A stretch of DNA of 64,000 nt from Aurantiacibacter atlanticus (GCF_001077815.2 NZ_CP011310.1:2852001-2916000), one strand, 5' to 3'; positions 7,686-16,289 are shown, numbered from the stretch's first letter. Translations and numbers: made by a program. The notes: generated from the letters alone by a model not told the origin.

Positions 7686-9374
7686 TCAGGCCGCCTGAGC
7701 GGCTGGCCCGTGATCATATTCGGCGAGGAAATGCAGAACTTCCTGTCGATAGCGATAGAATTGTGGATGATCGAGCAACTCCTTACGGTTGCGGGGGCGC
7801 GGCAAATCCACTTCCAGCACCTTGCCAACAGTCGCCTGGGGACCATTGGTCATCATAACCACCCGATCAGCCAGCAGGATCGCCTCGTCGACATCGTGTG
7901 TCACCATGATGGCGGTCACCTCGGTGCGGTTCCAGGTTTCTACCAGCACATCCTGCAAATCCCAGCGTGTCAGGCTGTCGAGCATTCCGAAAGGCTCATC
8001 AAGCAGTAGCAATCGCGGGCTAAGCGCAAAGGCCCGGGCAATGCCAACGCGCTGACGCATGCCGTTCGACATCTCCGCAGCCAGCTTGTCCTTGGCAGTC
8101 CCAAGCCCCACTCTTTCTAGGTAATAATCCACGATGTCGCGCCGTTCGGCCCGGGCAGCGTGAGGATAGACGCGCTCCACACCCAATGCGACATTCTGCC
8201 GCGCCGTCAGCCAAGGCATGAGGCTGGGCGACTGGAACACTACAGCCTTGTCCGGCCCGGCGGTGCTGATTTCGCGGTTTTCCAGCACGATACCGCCGCC
8301 CGAAATCTCGTTGAGCCCTGCCGCCATCGTCAGGACGGTCGACTTGCCGCAGCCCGAGTGGCCGATCAGAGAGACGAATTCCCCCTTGTTCATGATCAGG
8401 CTGAAATCCTCGACCACCGTAAGAGGCCCTTTGGGCGTGGGATAGACCTTGTCGAGCTTGAAGAATTCAAGATAGCGTTTGTCGACCGGACTCTGCGCCG
8501 CTTCGCGATAGGCTTGCGGGGGTGGTGCAAGGTCAAGCGGGGTGACATTGGGAAGATCGATCGTACTTCCACCCACGGCGCCGGATGCATCATTAAGCGA
8601 TCCCAGATAGGACACGATTTCGCGGCGGAGCTGCTGATAACGGGCATCCCCATTCACTTCCTCGCGGTCACGAGGACGCGGCACATCCACATCGTAGATG
8701 TTGCCGATCCGTGCCGCGGGAGCAGGAGTGAGCACCGCAACGCGATCAGCCAGAAGAAGCGCTTCATCCACGTCATTGGTAACAAGAAGAATGGTGCGAC
8801 CCTCTTCCTTGCGAATCCGCTCTATCTCGTCCTGCAATTTGGCGCGTGTCAGCGCATCAAGGGCCGAAAGCGGCTCATCCAAGAGAAGAATCTCCGGCTC
8901 CATCGCCAGCGCCCGAGCCACGGCCACCCGCTGACGCATGCCACCCGATAATTGTCCCGGTTTGCGGTCTATCGCATGGCCCAATCCGACAAGCTCGACC
9001 TTTTGCTTCACCAGCGCGCCACGCTCAGCCTTGCTCTTGTCTTTGTGCACGGCGTCTACCGCCAGCGCGACATTCGCTTCGACTGTCAGCCATGGAAAGA
9101 GCGAATAAGACTGAAAGACAAGACCGCGATCTTTGCCTGTACCTTCAATTCTGGCTCCCCTGAGGAGGATATCTCCTGTGTCGGGTTCGACAAGTCCGGC
9201 GACTGAATTGATCAGCGTAGTCTTGCCCGCCCCGGAAAAGCCAAGGATCGCTACGAATTCACCTTCGGCAATGTCGAGGTCAATGCCTCCCAATACTTGG
9301 GTCGCTTCGCCATTCTGGCTGGCATAGGTTTTGGTTACGCCCCTCAGGGAAAGGATCGGCTGTGCCATAATCAT
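7686..9374 (-). CDS. nitrate ABC transporter ATPase, two fused nucleotide-binding domains
   Basis: Energises uptake of nitrate through NrtB. The 562-residue protein is two ABC ATPases in tandem. Domain 1 has Walker A GFSGAGKTTL, signature LSGGMRQR and Walker B ILLLDEPLSALD; domain 2 (from about residue 290) has Walker A GHSGCGKSTV, a divergent signature MSNGMRQR and Walker B LLLLDEPFGMLD. A linker of about 60 residues (PPPQAYREAAQS region) joins them. Usually NrtC and NrtD are separate proteins, and NrtC carries a substrate-binding domain; neither is the case here. The ATG at 9374 overlaps the nrtB stop (ATGA); an alternative ATG lies at 9368. Confidence 0.9.
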   Translation of the reverse strand: MIMAQPILSLRGVTKTYASQNGEATQVLGGIDLDIAEGEFVAILGFSGAGKTTLINSVAGLVEPDTGDILLRGARIEGTGKDRGLVFQSYSLFPWLTVEANVALAVDAVHKDKSKAERGALVKQKVELVGLGHAIDRKPGQLSGGMRQRVAVARALAMEPEILLLDEPLSALDALTRAKLQDEIERIRKEEGRTILLVTNDVDEALLLADRVAVLTPAPAARIGNIYDVDVPRPRDREEVNGDARYQQLRREIVSYLGSLNDASGAVGGSTIDLPNVTPLDLAPPPQAYREAAQSPVDKRYLEFFKLDKVYPTPKGPLTVVEDFSLIMNKGEFVSLIGHSGCGKSTVLTMAAGLNEISGGGIVLENREISTAGPDKAVVFQSPSLMPWLTARQNVALGVERVYPHAARAERRDIVDYYLERVGLGTAKDKLAAEMSNGMRQRVGIARAFALSPRLLLLDEPFGMLDSLTRWDLQDVLVETWNRTEVTAIMVTHDVDEAILLADRVVMMTNGPQATVGKVLEVDLPRPRNRKELLDHPQFYRYRQEVLHFLAEYDHGPAAQAA

Positions 9375-10435
9375 ATAGTCCTGTTGCGGGAGACAAAGGA
9401 TTGCAGGGCCATCATGATCCGGTCGAGACCAAAGCCGATCAAACCGATCACGATGACGGCAAACATGATTCGGGCCAGCGACTGACTTGAGCCGTTTTGG
9501 AACTCATCCCACACAAACTTGCCGAGACCCGGATTCTGGGCGAGCATTTCCGCCGCAATCAGCACCATCCAGCCTACGCCAAGCGACAACCGCATGCCGG
9601 TAAAGATGTAAGGCAGGGAGGCAGGCAAGACCAGACAAGTCAGCTTGGCGAACCAGCCCAGCTTGAGCACCCGGCCTACATTGAGCAGATCTTTGTCAAT
9701 CGAACTGGCGCCGACAGCCGTGTTGATGAGCGTCGGCCAGAGAGAGCACAGCATCACCACCAGGGCGGATATCACGAAAGCCTTTGGCAGAAACGGGTCC
9801 GCACCGGTGATCATTGCAGAAATAACCATGGTCACGATGGGCAGCCATGCCAGCGGGCTGACCGGCTTCATGATCTGCACAATCGGATTAATTGCTGCAT
9901 TGAGCAAAGGCGACAACCCGCACGCAAGGCCAATCGGCACAGCTACCACGGTGGCAAGTCCGAATCCCAGGGCCACCGTTTCCAGAGAGGTGAGAATCTG
10001 GTCAAGGAAGGTAGGCGGACCGGCGTAGGTAAAATCAGTCACCGCACCGGGGTTGCCCGCCTCTATTGCTGCTTGATTGCGCACTTCCTGATCGGCGTAG
10101 AATTGCGCTTCGATTTCCTGCGCTGCACCCCACTCGTCAAACAGCGCGGCGCCCTGTTCAACGACCTCGACCGGCCCGGGCAGCGCGCCGAGCGACGTAT
10201 CAACTTGTGGAGCAAGCACAGCCCACATGCCAAGAAACACCAAGATCCCCATCATTGGCGCGATCAACCCGCGCATCAAGTCCGGCATTTTGGCCGCCAG
10301 CAGACCGGATCCATTTCCCTTTGAAGAGGTTCCCGGTTTCGCAGCCGAGCCGTCGGGCTTGTTGGCGAGCGAAGCGGAAGCCTCCTCGGTCGCGGGCACT
10401 TTCTGCCCTTCCAAATCTACAAATGCGGTAGCCAT
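9371..10435 (-). CDS. nrtB: nitrate ABC transporter permease
   Basis: Inner-membrane permease of the nitrate importer, 354 residues from the ATG at 10435, which has AAGGA 9 nt upstream. An in-frame TTG at 10468 touching the nrtA stop is less likely. The first 45 residues are polar and low in complexity; then one membrane segment (GLIAPMMGILVFLGMWAVL), a periplasmic stretch of about 75 residues, and the BPD-transporter core of about five segments with the EAA-like loop around GRVLKLGWFAKLTCLVLPASLP. It sits 29 bp after nrtA and overlaps the ATPase gene by 4 bp. Confidence 0.92.
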   Translation of the reverse strand: MATAFVDLEGQKVPATEEASASLANKPDGSAAKPGTSSKGNGSGLLAAKMPDLMRGLIAPMMGILVFLGMWAVLAPQVDTSLGALPGPVEVVEQGAALFDEWGAAQEIEAQFYADQEVRNQAAIEAGNPGAVTDFTYAGPPTFLDQILTSLETVALGFGLATVVAVPIGLACGLSPLLNAAINPIVQIMKPVSPLAWLPIVTMVISAMITGADPFLPKAFVISALVVMLCSLWPTLINTAVGASSIDKDLLNVGRVLKLGWFAKLTCLVLPASLPYIFTGMRLSLGVGWMVLIAAEMLAQNPGLGKFVWDEFQNGSSQSLARIMFAVIVIGLIGFGLDRIMMALQSFVSRNRTI

Positions 10436-10464
10436 GTTGGAATATCCTTCGCTCTTCGCAGCAA

Positions 10465-11898
10465 TCAATTCTCGGAGATGCCGGCTGCGGTAACGCGCTG
10501 GCCCTGTTTCAGGCCGATGCTGAAACGCGACAGGTAATCATTGGGTGCGCGGCCATCGAAAGTGATACCATCGATGAACCCGCTTTGGGGATCGCGGAAA
10601 CCGTCCGTCGTGGGGACGTCGCCTTCAGCGATGACGCCGTCTTCGATCAATTGATTGGCGGCTGCCATGTAGAGATCGGGACGATAGACCGCCTGCGCTG
10701 TGGTGAAGTACCAGTCATCGCTCTTGTCGCTGGCGACCTGACCCCAGCGGCGCATTTGGGTGAGGTACCAGATGGCGTCCGAATAATAGGGATAGCCGGC
10801 ATATTTATTGAAGAAGACGTTGAAGTCCTGCGCAGGCCGCGTGTCCCCCTTTTCGAAGGTGAAGTAGCCGGTCATGCTGGCGGCGATCACATCGGCATTG
10901 GCTCCGACATAATTGGGTCGCGACAGAATCTCGACCGCTTCTTCGCGATTGACCCCATCATCCGCGTCGAGCCATTGTTGAGCCTTGATGATCGCGCGCA
11001 GCAATGCCGCAATTGTGGCCGGGTAACGCTCGGCAAAGTCTTCTCGCAGCCCCAGCACCTTTTCCGGATTGTCGTTCCATATCTGGTCGTCGGTAATCAC
11101 CGGCACGCCAATACCCATGGACACTGCCTGCTGGTTCCAAGGTTCGCCGACGCAATAGCCTTCGATTGTTCCTGCTTCGAGCGTCGCGGGCATTTGCGGA
11201 GGAGGCGTAACAGATAGTTTGACGTCTGCATCCACTGTGCCAGTCACGTCGCCATCGGTGTAGAATCCCGGGCTCAGACCTCCGGCCGCGAGCCAATAGC
11301 GCAGTTCATAATTATGGGTCGAGACGGGGAATACCATCCCCATATTGAAGGGGCGCCCCTGCGCCTCGAACTGCTCAACCACGGGCTTCAGATGCGACGC
11401 CGAAATCGGATGGACAGGACGGCCATTTTCTTCGGGCAGGTCGTCGCGAATCATGTCCCAAACGCGGTTCGATACGGTTATTGCATTACCGTTGAGATCA
11501 AGGCTGATCGGTGCGATCAAGTCAGCTTTCGTGCCGTAACCAATGGTTGCCGCGATGGGTTGCCCTGCCAGCATGTGGGCCGCGTCAAGCTGGCCGCCGA
11601 TGACGCCGTCAAGCAGCACCTTCCAGTTCGCCTGCGGTTCCAGCCGGACATTGAGCCCTTCTTCCGTGAAGAAGCCTTTTTCAAGCGCCACAGCCAGTGG
11701 AGCCATGTCGGTCAGCTTGATGAAGCCCAGCGTGAGGTTGGGTTTCTCGATCGGCCCATCGATGCTGGCCGCGCCGGCTTTCGCCTCGCTATTCGCTTCA
11801 CTGCTACCGCAGCCTGCCAGCGTTATTCCCGCTGCCAGTGCCGCAAGGACTCCCAAAGTCCTACGCCTGTTGAAGCCGCGATTTCCAAGCCTGATCAT
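10465..11898 (-). CDS. nrtA: nitrate-binding lipoprotein of ABC transporter
   Basis: Periplasmic substrate-binding component of the nitrate importer, NrtA/CmpA family, 477 residues. The N-terminus NRRRTLGVLAALAAGITLAGC combines a twin-arginine-like start with a lipobox (LAGC), so the mature protein is likely a membrane-anchored lipoprotein. Family features include GFIKLTDMAPLAVALEKGFFTEEGL, DAAHMLAGQPIA and GEPWNQQAVS. I take the ATG at 11898, which has GGAG 9 nt upstream; an ATG at 11907 sits immediately on that GGAG. It is the first gene after the second terminator-containing leader and heads nrtA-nrtB-ATPase-porin. Confidence 0.93.
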   Translation of the reverse strand: MIRLGNRGFNRRRTLGVLAALAAGITLAGCGSSEANSEAKAGAASIDGPIEKPNLTLGFIKLTDMAPLAVALEKGFFTEEGLNVRLEPQANWKVLLDGVIGGQLDAAHMLAGQPIAATIGYGTKADLIAPISLDLNGNAITVSNRVWDMIRDDLPEENGRPVHPISASHLKPVVEQFEAQGRPFNMGMVFPVSTHNYELRYWLAAGGLSPGFYTDGDVTGTVDADVKLSVTPPPQMPATLEAGTIEGYCVGEPWNQQAVSMGIGVPVITDDQIWNDNPEKVLGLREDFAERYPATIAALLRAIIKAQQWLDADDGVNREEAVEILSRPNYVGANADVIAASMTGYFTFEKGDTRPAQDFNVFFNKYAGYPYYSDAIWYLTQMRRWGQVASDKSDDWYFTTAQAVYRPDLYMAAANQLIEDGVIAEGDVPTTDGFRDPQSGFIDGITFDGRAPNDYLSRFSIGLKQGQRVTAAGISEN

Positions 11899-11930
11899 CG
11901 ATTGCATCTCCAAGTGCCGGCGCAGAACAC

Positions 11931-11978
11931 AAAAAAGCCGCCACGACATGGCCCCACTCAAGGGCCAGATCGGGCGGC
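11931..11978 (-). terminator. leader terminator of nrtA operon (candidate NasT target)
   Basis: Minus-strand arms GCCGCC (11978-11973) and GGCGGC (11942-11937) plus an inner stem TGGCCC/GGGCCA, followed by six T (11936-11931). An upstream GGCGG (about 12016-12012) could pair with the 5' arm as an antiterminator. A short motif TTGCGTGGCAA just before the terminator is repeated at the same place in the nirB leader. Confidence 0.78.
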
Positions 11979-12022
11979 GACGTTGCCACGCAATGTTGAA
12001 ACTGGGAGGAACCGCCGACAAT

Positions 12023-12038
12023 CACCCGTCAATGGGTG
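12023..12038 (-). promoter_or_regulatory. hexaloop hairpin in nrtA leader, ANTAR-type
   Basis: On the minus strand CACCC and GGGTG form a five-base-pair stem closing the six-base loop ATTGAC. RNA targets of ANTAR proteins are known to be hairpins with hexanucleotide loops carrying A at position 1 and G at position 4, which this loop has. It lies upstream of the terminator at 11931-11978. Confidence 0.6.
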
Positions 12039-12059
12039 GAGCGGCTCCGCTCAATCATT

Positions 12060-12107
12060 TGAATAGGCGATTCGGAGGCGCGCAGTAAAGCGTTTTTTGC
12101 AGTGCAG
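12060..12107 (-). promoter_or_regulatory. predicted nrtA promoter with upstream palindrome
   Basis: Minus-strand -35 TTTACT (12089-12084), 18-bp spacer, -10 TATTCA (12065-12060). The imperfect palindrome TTGCAGTGCAG (12097-12107) ends 8 bp upstream of the -35 counting from its TGCAGTGCA core, the same spacing as at nirB. Transcription would begin near 12053, leaving a leader of about 150 nt. Confidence 0.5.
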
Positions 12108-12121
12108 CGTAAAATTTGTTG

Positions 12122-13321
12122 TTATGGCAGTTGCGCGAGATAGGCTTCAATCATCTCGGGGTCGAAGCTTCTTCCGTCGAAAAAACTGTTGGCTGACAGC
12201 GTGATGGTCCCTTGCTGTGCGCCGATCTGGGTAAGCTGGCTGACACTTCCCTCCACCTTTGAATTGGCCGCAGGCAAATCATCCCCCGTGTCTTTCAGCG
12301 CAGAGCGATAGACATCGGGCCGGAACACGCCGGCTGCCCTGCGGGCCACTTCCGCGTCGTACTCGACCTGGCCCCAGCGGACCATTTGCGAATAAAGCCA
12401 GGCAGCTTGGCTCACCCATGGGAAATTAGCGGCCTCGCTATGTTGGAACATAAAATCGGGATAATGCACCTCGCCCGCGCCCTTTACCAATACAAGGTGA
12501 TCAGAGATTGAGCGCCGCACCAGTTCTTCGGGTGCATTGAGGTAGGATTCCTGCGCGAGGATTCGGGCATTGGTTTCCCAGTTCTCTGGGTCGACGAAAT
12601 GCGCCCCTGCCTTTCGCAATGCGCGGATCAGGCTTTCCACATCCTCTCGCCGGTCGGTCATGACACCTTCCTTCATAGCCAGAACCTTTTCGACGCCCCG
12701 CCGCCAGATTTGTGCGGTGGCGAGAACGATTGTCCCAACGTCGCGCTCCACGCTGACGCTGTTCCATGGCTCGCCCACGCTGGCCCCGTCGATCTCGCCC
12801 GCGGCCAGTGCATCGGCTACGAAAGGTGGGGCAATGGTAACGATTTCGACGTCCTTATCCGGCCTGATGCCCGATGCTGCGAGCCAGTAGCGAAGTTTGT
12901 AACTATGGCTTGAATAGCGGTGTACGACTCCGAAGCGCATCCTGCGATTCGATGTTTCCAATTCCTGCTTGAGCGCCGCACCCACCGCAGCGGGATCGCC
13001 AAATCGGCCCGGCTTGCATATTTTCTGCGCGAGAGGTTTCGCCACCGTGATGGCATTGCCATTGAGACCGAGCACGAAGGGCGCGACCAGTGAGGATGCC
13101 GGACGGCCACGACCCAGCGTCGTCGCAATGGCTAGCGGGGCCAACATATGGGCAGCATCGCTATGACCGTACAGCAATCGATCAAGCACAGTTGCCCAAC
13201 TCACATCGCGCAGGAAGGTGAAAGCAAGTCCCTCCTCTTCCGCAAAGCCATGCTCCTGTGCCAGGATCGGCAGGCAGGCATCGACCAGTGGAAGAAAACC
13301 GATTTTCAATTCGCGCGTCAC
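12122..13321 (-). CDS. nasS: nitrate sensor of NasS/NasT system
   Basis: Cytoplasmic relative of the NrtA binding protein that holds NasT inactive when nitrate or nitrite is absent. The 399-residue protein has the NrtA-like core (KIGFLPLVDACLPILAQEHGF, GHSDAAHMLAPLAIATTLGRG, GEPWNSVSVERDVG) but no signal peptide or lipobox, which is what distinguishes NasS from the transporter component. It lies 14 bp downstream of nasT and is separated from nrtA by the regulatory leader, so nasT-nasS form their own unit. The function is assigned by family, missing signal peptide and pairing with nasT. Confidence 0.9.
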   Translation of the reverse strand: MTRELKIGFLPLVDACLPILAQEHGFAEEEGLAFTFLRDVSWATVLDRLLYGHSDAAHMLAPLAIATTLGRGRPASSLVAPFVLGLNGNAITVAKPLAQKICKPGRFGDPAAVGAALKQELETSNRRMRFGVVHRYSSHSYKLRYWLAASGIRPDKDVEIVTIAPPFVADALAAGEIDGASVGEPWNSVSVERDVGTIVLATAQIWRRGVEKVLAMKEGVMTDRREDVESLIRALRKAGAHFVDPENWETNARILAQESYLNAPEELVRRSISDHLVLVKGAGEVHYPDFMFQHSEAANFPWVSQAAWLYSQMVRWGQVEYDAEVARRAAGVFRPDVYRSALKDTGDDLPAANSKVEGSVSQLTQIGAQQGTITLSANSFFDGRSFDPEMIEAYLAQLP

Positions 13322-13335
13322 TTCGACTCCATTCG

Positions 13336-13911
13336 TCAGTCCTTCATCAGCTCGTGGGCTGTGACCACGGCCTCCGCAATGTCGATGATGCGCCGGCTCG
13401 ACGACATCGCCTTACGCCGAAGCTCACCATAGGCCTCAGGTTCGGAAACGCCTTTATTGTCTATCAAGATACGCTTGGCCCTGTCGATCGTTTCGCGGTC
13501 AGCCAGCTTGCCCTTGGCGTCCGCAAGTTCCGATTGCAGGCGAGAGAATGCATTGAAGCGTCTTACGGCAAGATCGAGAAGCGGCTTGATCCTGTTGCTT
13601 GCAAGACCGTCCACCACATAGGCGGAGACGCCAGCATCGATGGACGCAGCAATGGCATCATCGTCGCTTTCGTCAACAAACATGGCAATCGGACGGTCGA
13701 GCAAACGGCTGACGGCGAAATATTCCTCCAGCACGTCGCGCGACGGATTGCCAAGATCGATTAGCACGACGTCCGGACCGATCTCTTCTATACAGGCAAG
13801 CAGGCCTTTACGCTCGCTCAGGACATACAGATCGCAACCATCAAGTTGCGACAGCCCTTCCTCGATGATGGACGCGCGCGCTGCACTTTCATCGACGATG
13901 GCGATCTTCAT
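13336..13911 (-). CDS. nasT: ANTAR-domain antiterminator response regulator
   Basis: RNA-binding regulator that prevents termination in nitrate operon leaders. The protein of 191 residues has an N-terminal pseudo-receiver (MKIAIVDESAARASIIEEGL, VVLIDLGNPSRDVLEEYFAVS) and a C-terminal three-helix ANTAR domain (ADRETIDRAKRILIDNKGVSEPEAY, RRKAMSSSRRIIDIAEAV). The usual phospho-acceptor position reads LIDLGNP, so an Asp is present. I chose the ATG at 13911 because family proteins begin close to MKIAIVD; an ATG at 13935 would add eight residues encoded by the TTGCA palindrome. It heads nasT-nasS and is divergent from the Rieske operon at 14366. Confidence 0.92.
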   Translation of the reverse strand: MKIAIVDESAARASIIEEGLSQLDGCDLYVLSERKGLLACIEEIGPDVVLIDLGNPSRDVLEEYFAVSRLLDRPIAMFVDESDDDAIAASIDAGVSAYVVDGLASNRIKPLLDLAVRRFNAFSRLQSELADAKGKLADRETIDRAKRILIDNKGVSEPEAYGELRRKAMSSSRRIIDIAEAVVTAHELMKD

Positions 13912-13921
13912 GCGTGCACTA

Positions 13922-13932
13922 TTGCACTGCAA
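13922..13932. promoter_or_regulatory. TTGCA palindrome upstream of nasT
   Basis: Perfect 5-1-5 inverted repeat, TTGCAGTGCAA on the minus strand, just upstream of the chosen nasT start. It matches the sites before nirB and nrtA, so nasT may be under the same regulator, perhaps negatively because of its closeness to the start codon. Confidence 0.5.
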
Positions 13933-13935
13933 CAT

Positions 13936-14365
13936 AGACCGGGCAAGCTTCTACCAGACAATAAGGCACAATTACTATCAGTACCTAGGGCGTTCCCGGC
14001 ATTTGGTACATCCGTTCTCGCATCGCATTTAGGCACCCGAGTCCGTCTCTCATGCCCGTGCTGGTTTGCCATTCGACATATGGGGACCGCCGCCTCATCG
14101 CGAATCGAGGCAGGCAAAGGACAATTCCGGCTTTCGGCCAACTCGGATTTAGTGGCTAAACCAGTCGAACCAGCAAGATGGCGCGCGTAGGGCAGAAGCC
14201 AAACTGTGTCAGCAGAGCGCGTCTTTGCACAAATACCATCTGCTCGCGCTAAATTAGGGTCGTAAGGCTTGACCATGGCCACATTTTGCATATGGTACAT
14301 AGCGTTGCATATAAGAATCGTAAAAGCGATTAATCATTTACGCGACGGGAGCAAGGATATTTCTC
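13936..14365. other. 430-bp divergent intergenic region nasT / Rieske operon
   Basis: No convincing gene. Reading frames on both strands here lack ribosome sites and family features. The right end carries a promoter: two copies of TTGCATAT at 14286-14293 and 14305-14312, the first giving a -35 (TTGCAT) and the second overlapping a -10 (TATAAG, 14310-14315) with an 18-bp spacer. Transcription would start near 14322 toward the dioxygenase genes. The middle of the region shows nothing that I recognise. Confidence 0.5.
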
Positions 14366-15742
14366 ATGATCGACACTGCAGAACTCGTTGATAACGCGAC
14401 GGGAAGCCAATCGCGCAAGGTATTTTGGGACAAAGACGTCTATCAGCTTGAGCTGGAGCGCATTTTTTCGCGCTGCTGGCTGTTTCTCGGCCACGAATCA
14501 TCTATCCCGAAGCCTGGCGATTTTCTGACTACTTTCATGGCTGAGGATCGGGTGATCCTCTCCCATCAGGCCGATGGTTCCTACAAAGCCTTCATCAATT
14601 CTTGCACCCATCGCGGCAATCAGGTGTGCCATGCCGATTCTGGCAATGCCAAGGCCTTCGTGTGCAATTATCATGGCTGGGTTTTCGGGCAGGACGGTGC
14701 ACTCGTGGATGTGCCGATGGAAGCGCGCTGTTATCATAACAATCTCGAGAAGTCAGAGCTGGGACTGAAGCAGGTCAGAGTGGAATCCTACAAGGGGTTC
14801 ATTTTTGGCTGCCATGATCCCGAGGCGCCTCCGCTGCAGGAATATCTTGGCGATTTTTGCTGGTATCTCGATACTATCTGGGGTGGGCCTGATGGCGGTA
14901 TGGAGCTTCTCGGCCCGCCGATGAAAAGCCTGCTGTCATGCAACTGGAAGGTTCCAACCGAAAATTTCGTTGGCGATGGCTATCATGTGGGCTGGACCCA
15001 CGCTGCGGCGCTGCAGATGATTGGCGGAGAACTGGCGGCATTGTCAGGCAATCGCGCAGATATGCCGTTTGACGATCTTGGGCTTCAGTTCACCACGCGA
15101 CATGGACATGGGTTTGGCGTAATCGACAATGCCGCGACCGCCATTCACGTGAATCGTGAAGGTTATCAGAAATTCCTTGAAGACAATCGTGGCAAAGTTC
15201 GGGAGGAGCTCGGACCAGAACGTGAGCGGCTCTATATGGGCCATTGGAACTCGTCCATCTTCCCGAATTGTTCGTTTCTCTACGGCACTAACACCTTCAA
15301 GATTTGGCATCCTCGCGGACCGCATGAAATCGAGGTGTGGACTTATACTCTGGTTCCCCGAAATGCCGATGACGAGACGAAGCGATCGATTCAGCGCGAA
15401 GCTATCCGGTCTTTCGGTACGGCCGGAACGCTGGAAAGCGACGATGGCGAGAACATGTCCTCGGCCACCTACGTCAACCAAGGCCGTATCACGCGCCAGG
15501 GCCGCCTGAATTCAAGCATGGGCGTCCAGCGAGAAGGGCCACACCCGGTTTATCCCGGCATTGTCGGGGTCAGCTTCATCGGTGAAACATCTTATCGTGG
15601 TTTCTATCGCTTCTGGCAGGAAATGCTCGAGGCGCCAGACTGGGCGGCTGTTCACGCTAACGATGACAATTGGGACGAGATGTGGACCAATCGCAATTTC
15701 TGGCCTGACCGGATGGCGTCCAACCCAGATACTTCTGCCTGA
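14366..15742 (+). CDS. ring-hydroxylating dioxygenase alpha subunit, naphthalene-dioxygenase type
   Basis: Catalytic subunit of a Rieske non-heme iron dioxygenase that would form an arene cis-dihydrodiol. The 458-residue protein has the Rieske ligands C80-x-H82 and C100-x2-H103, and the mononuclear iron site D204-G-Y-H207 with H212 and an ESDDGENM stretch (D359/D360) matching the third ligand in NahAc. The end (FIGETSYRGFYRFWQEML) is also NahAc-like. AAGGA lies 8 nt before the ATG. It heads the operon 14366-21037 with its beta subunit next; no ferredoxin or reductase follows. The family is firm, the substrate is not: a polycyclic or biaryl substrate is the best guess. Confidence 0.9.
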   Translation: MIDTAELVDNATGSQSRKVFWDKDVYQLELERIFSRCWLFLGHESSIPKPGDFLTTFMAEDRVILSHQADGSYKAFINSCTHRGNQVCHADSGNAKAFVCNYHGWVFGQDGALVDVPMEARCYHNNLEKSELGLKQVRVESYKGFIFGCHDPEAPPLQEYLGDFCWYLDTIWGGPDGGMELLGPPMKSLLSCNWKVPTENFVGDGYHVGWTHAAALQMIGGELAALSGNRADMPFDDLGLQFTTRHGHGFGVIDNAATAIHVNREGYQKFLEDNRGKVREELGPERERLYMGHWNSSIFPNCSFLYGTNTFKIWHPRGPHEIEVWTYTLVPRNADDETKRSIQREAIRSFGTAGTLESDDGENMSSATYVNQGRITRQGRLNSSMGVQREGPHPVYPGIVGVSFIGETSYRGFYRFWQEMLEAPDWAAVHANDDNWDEMWTNRNFWPDRMASNPDTSA

Positions 15743-15764
15743 GCTCGTAAAACCGGAAAACACA

Positions 15765-16289
15765 ATGACAAACCAACGCCAAGCCGTCGGCATGGAGCTT
15801 CACCACGCCATCTCCAGCCACTACGTCATGGAGGCGCGACTGCTGCAAGATCTGCAATATCGTGAGTGGTTCGATACCGTTATTGCCGAGGACATTCACT
15901 ATTGGATGCCCATCTTTGAGCAGCGCTACGTTCGCGACCGTCGAGCCGAGCCTACACCTAACGATGCAGCAATCTTCAATGACAATTACGAAGAGTTGAG
16001 TCAGCGGGTTGACCGACTCCTGACCGGACAGGTGTGGATGGAAGATCCACCTTCGCGGATCCGCTATTTCGTCACCAATGTTGAGGCATACGAAACAGCT
16101 CCTGACGAATTTGAAGTCTTTTCGAATGTGCTCGTCCATCGAAACCGGCGCCAAACTGAAGTCTATGTCCATACACTCGGTCGCGAAGACAAAATGAGAA
16201 AGACGGACGAGGGCTTCAAGGTATTCAGCCGTAAGATCATACATGATGCCCGGGTGGTGCAGGACAAGAACTTGTATTTCTTCGCCTAG
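15765..16289 (+). CDS. ring-hydroxylating dioxygenase beta subunit
   Basis: Structural small subunit of the alpha3beta3 dioxygenase encoded upstream, 174 residues. It shows the SnoaL-like cone fold pattern of these subunits: an N-terminal helix (ISSHYVMEARLLQDLQYREWFDTV), EDIHYWMPIFEQR, RIRYFVTNVEAYE and the terminal KIIHDARVVQDKNLYFF. The start is the ATG at 15765, 22 bp after the alpha stop; the frame stays open further upstream but those codons overlap the alpha gene. Ribosome site is weak (CCGGAAAA). Confidence 0.9.
   Translation: MTNQRQAVGMELHHAISSHYVMEARLLQDLQYREWFDTVIAEDIHYWMPIFEQRYVRDRRAEPTPNDAAIFNDNYEELSQRVDRLLTGQVWMEDPPSRIRYFVTNVEAYETAPDEFEVFSNVLVHRNRRQTEVYVHTLGREDKMRKTDEGFKVFSRKIIHDARVVQDKNLYFFA

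Noticed and set aside
8160..8951. Plus-strand open frame of 263 codons opposite the fused ATPase gene
   Set aside because: Shadow of a gene with complete Walker motifs.
13908..14300. Minus-strand frame in the nasT/dioxygenase intergenic region
   Set aside because: No ribosome site, no recognisable domain, and it runs through the predicted promoter and the nasT start region.
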